Source: Paenibacillus sp. FSL R10-2734
GTDB taxonomy: Bacteria > Bacillota > Bacilli > Paenibacillales > Paenibacillaceae
Direction: 5' to 3'
Assembly: GCF_037963865.1 (NCBI RefSeq)
Contig: NZ_CP150170.1
Coordinates: forward strand, 4,774,001-4,838,000
Length of the DNA stretch: 64,000 nt
Part shown: in pieces, positions 62,028 to 64,000 of the stretch
Layout: every line of letters begins with the position of its first letter
Position numbering within the stretch: position 1 is the stretch's first letter
Program-made: the position numbers and the translations under genes
The notes under the pieces: model-generated
Seen by the model: the letters and a program-made list of their open reading frames with translations, nothing else
What the model was told of the DNA's origin: nothing
The model's database searches: none

Positions 62028-62537
62028 TCAGGAGGATTCCGGTAGTGAACCTAAAATCAACATTTTTCCGTAACAGAGGCTATCCGGATCTCCAATATAG
62101 GGTCCAAACAATTCAATCGGTCGATAACCATGCTTGACGTAAAGCGCAATCGCTTCCGGCTGCTTAATTCCTGTCTCCAATCGGATCTCCTTAAACCCCG
62201 CTGCCATAGCCTGCGCTTCAAGGAATAGCAGCATATTTGTAGCTATACCCATTTTACGATAACTGGGATCTACATAAAAGCGCTTCAATTCCATCGCAGC
62301 AATATCTGTGTCCATGTAATGCAATGGTCGAAGCCCTCCGCAACCCACTGGTTTCCCATTAAGATAGGACACTACGAAGGTCATTTCTTTTACTTTGGGG
62401 TCCTCGAAATCAACGACATAGATCATCTCATGCGGATAACGCATTTTCAATTCCTCATCCAGAAACGTAATAAGCTTTCTTAAATCAACGTTCTCTGGAT
62501 CAACCACTTCAAAACTCACTTCCGTTACGGGTAACAC
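62028..62537 (-). CDS. GNAT-family N-acetyltransferase
   Basis: A 169-aa protein with GCGGLRPL, then motif A in ELKRFYVDPSYRKMGIATNMLLFLEAQA and motif B with IRLETGIKQPEAIALYVKHGYRPIELFGPY, a frequent small-molecule acetyltransferase group. The start is GTG 62537 with GAGGG upstream. Substrate unknown. Confidence 0.9.
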   Translation of the reverse strand: MLPVTEVSFEVVDPENVDLRKLITFLDEELKMRYPHEMIYVVDFEDPKVKEMTFVVSYLNGKPVGCGGLRPLHYMDTDIAAMELKRFYVDPSYRKMGIATNMLLFLEAQAMAAGFKEIRLETGIKQPEAIALYVKHGYRPIELFGPYIGDPDSLCYGKMLILGSLPESS

Positions 62538-62616
62538 TACTATATTTCCCTCTTTTCATGTATCCAATTTCGTATTATCCTCTTGCAGCCGAAAAATCAA
62601 TATTCTTCATCCTGCC

Positions 62617-63072
62617 TTATGTATATTGTAATTTCACTACATCCTCTAAATTTAGGATCATTTCTTTTTCAGCGTGGCTAGCAGCCCTATGTAAGTAAGC
62701 TCTACACTCAATGAACGCATCCGAGAGCGCTGCCATTTGAATGTGGTCCAGCATACTACGTTCGACATCAGCCAGAACTAAATCTCCTCTACCCGCTCTA
62801 ACTCTACATAGAATTATTTTTGCTAAAGGCTGATTCATAACTACTTGCCCGCTCGACTCTACAGATACGGTGTATTGAAACAAAGGAATTACATCTGGAT
62901 CTTCAACACTAGCAGCGCAAGATTGGTCAAAGATTGAATACATTAGGGATGGATTGTGTAATAAAGTTCCTGATCTCCTCTGATTAGATACCAATTTGCT
63001 GTTCTGGTAGGCCAGAAATCCGGCAGCTGACAATATGAGCACTAGCAAAATCACTAATATCGAGTTCATCAT
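62617..63072 (-). CDS. Hypothetical membrane-anchored protein
   Basis: A 151-aa protein with one N-terminal TM helix (residues 3-22) and a soluble C-terminal domain without recognised motifs, containing two internal Cys. I prefer ATG 63072, since the hydrophobic segment then begins at residue 3; an in-frame start at 63096 adds eight residues. Function unknown. Confidence 0.65.
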   Translation of the reverse strand: MMNSILVILLVLILSAAGFLAYQNSKLVSNQRRSGTLLHNPSLMYSIFDQSCAASVEDPDVIPLFQYTVSVESSGQVVMNQPLAKIILCRVRAGRGDLVLADVERSMLDHIQMAALSDAFIECRAYLHRAASHAEKEMILNLEDVVKLQYT

Positions 63073-63304
63073 TATAACATCCCACCCATACTCCAAAATA
63101 ATAATACCGATTATATATTATCATGGATAGATGCTTAGACCAATCCTATATTATCTACAATTCAATAATTGTAAGCGATACGAAATCTATAAAGTTATTT
63201 TGAAATATTCAAAATAACAGTTGAAACTTTGATTGGCATGTCTCATAATGTAAATATGAATATTGTTTGTCAATCCATATGGAAATCAAGGGAGGAAACT
63301 TAAA

Positions 63305-63952
63305 ATGAAGTTTTTCTTGGACACCGGTAATATTGAAGAAATCAAACGTATTACTCGCCTCGGATTAGTGGATGGCGTAACGACTAACCCGTCGCTCATC
63401 GCTAAAGAAGGAAGATTGTTTAAAGATGTGATCAAAGAAATCGTTGCAATCGTTCCAGGTCCTGTAAGCGCAGAAGTAATCGGATTGACAGCAGAAGAAA
63501 TGCTTAAAGAAGCGTATGAAATTGCTGAATGGGCTCCAAACGTTGTCATTAAACTCCCTATGACTGAAGATGGCTTGGAAGCTTGTTATGAGCTTACTAA
63601 AAAAGGTATCAAAACTAACGTAACACTTGTCTTCTCAGCGGCTCAAGGCTTGATGGCTGCAAAAGCAGGTGCAACTTATATCTCTCCATTCGTAGGACGT
63701 CTCGATGATATCGGTGTTGACGGAATGAAACTAATCAAGGATCTGAAGACCATCCTGACCAACTACGGCATGACTTCCGAAATTATTGCAGCTTCCATCC
63801 GTAACATTGCGCATGTTGAGCAAGCAGCACTTGCTGGTGCTCACATTGCTACCATCCCAGGTTCGCTCCTGCCTACCCTCTGGAAGCATCCGCTGACAGA
63901 TAACGGTATTGAACGCTTCCTGAAGGATTGGGAATCCGTACCACAAGCATAA
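63305..63952 (+). CDS. tal: Transaldolase (TalC/Fsa-like)
   Basis: A 215-aa TIM barrel that transfers a dihydroxyacetone unit in the pentose phosphate pathway. It shows MKFFLDTGNIEEIKRI, DGVTTNPSLIAKEGR, VSAEVIG, the catalytic Lys in NVVIKLPMTEDGLEA (about residue 85), NVTLVFSAAQGLMAAKAGATYISPFVGRLDDIG and EIIAASIRNIAHVEQAALAGAHIATIP. Length and the absence of the longer TalB extension place it in the TalC group; aldolase (Fsa) activity cannot be excluded. ATG 63305 has GGGAGGAAAC upstream. The region after it is cut by the window edge. Confidence 0.95.
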   Translation: MKFFLDTGNIEEIKRITRLGLVDGVTTNPSLIAKEGRLFKDVIKEIVAIVPGPVSAEVIGLTAEEMLKEAYEIAEWAPNVVIKLPMTEDGLEACYELTKKGIKTNVTLVFSAAQGLMAAKAGATYISPFVGRLDDIGVDGMKLIKDLKTILTNYGMTSEIIAASIRNIAHVEQAALAGAHIATIPGSLLPTLWKHPLTDNGIERFLKDWESVPQA

Positions 63953-64000
63953 GACTGGCTTACATTCTTCATTAAGAGGGCTATCCCGCAAGCTTCGGCA

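Overview
The window looks like a chromosomal segment of a Paenibacillus-type Bacillota genome. The evidence is low-to-moderate GC, strong AGGAGG ribosome binding sites, T-box and THI-box (TPP) leaders, DesK/DesR, Fur of the Bacillus type, an SLH protein, YesM/YesN-type two-component proteins beside a CUT1 sugar transporter, and many short divergent or convergent operons closed by strong intrinsic terminators. I see no tRNA, rRNA, CRISPR array, phage or plasmid module. Apart from one IS110-family element and several intergenic repeat arrays, it reads as ordinary core-accessory chromosome.

Layout. 1-12.6 kb: the end of an HxlR regulator, trpS under a Trp T-box, an M29 aminopeptidase, a VanZ-RDD membrane protein, a beta-lactamase-fold hydrolase, exonuclease III, an MFS transporter, three small beta-rich proteins that may be spore-surface proteins, and an XRE/MmyB-type regulator divergent from a FabF paralogue. 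12.6-14.8 kb: an IS110-family element with a candidate structured RNA downstream of its transposase, next to a 52-bp tandem repeat array. 14.9-30.7 kb: a solitary oppD with a Fur box, FabV, a four-gene Gfo/Idh/MocA plus xylose-isomerase-like sugar operon with a divergent AraC regulator, Fur, an SLH protein, and a tcyABC-like cystine importer. 30.8-36 kb: a TPP-riboswitch operon thiZXY-thiM-thiD-thiE. 36-43 kb: rluF, asd, and des with desK-desR for membrane fluidity. 42.2-50.4 kb: a six-gene sugar ABC transporter operon with an embedded sensor kinase, a second solute-binding protein and an AraC-type response regulator. 50.6-64 kb: small hypothetical genes, a LOG protein, an RCC1 protein, an AA10 LPMO, MarR-MMPL, VanZ, rpiA, GNATs and transaldolase.

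How the genes work together. Thiamine salvage (precursor uptake, ThiM, ThiD, ThiE) forms one riboswitch-controlled unit. The des/desKR cluster, FabF, FabV and the MmyB-type regulator share a lipid theme. Transaldolase and RpiA serve the pentose phosphate pathway. The CUT1 transporter and its sensory trio probably form a sugar-sensing uptake system.

The most unusual signals are: (1) between the trpS T-box terminator and trpS, a short ORF with a perfect Shine-Dalgarno and three tandem Trp codons that overlaps the trpS start, suggesting a second, translational layer of Trp control; (2) intergenic arrays of interrupted palindromes (TAGGGA-N5-TCCCTA at two loci, TGYA-N5-TRCA at one) that share the same inverted geometry and nearly the same 51-62-51 bp spacing although their sequences differ; (3) a possible IS110 bridge/seek RNA; (4) a thiamine transporter ATPase whose only well-placed start codon is ATC.
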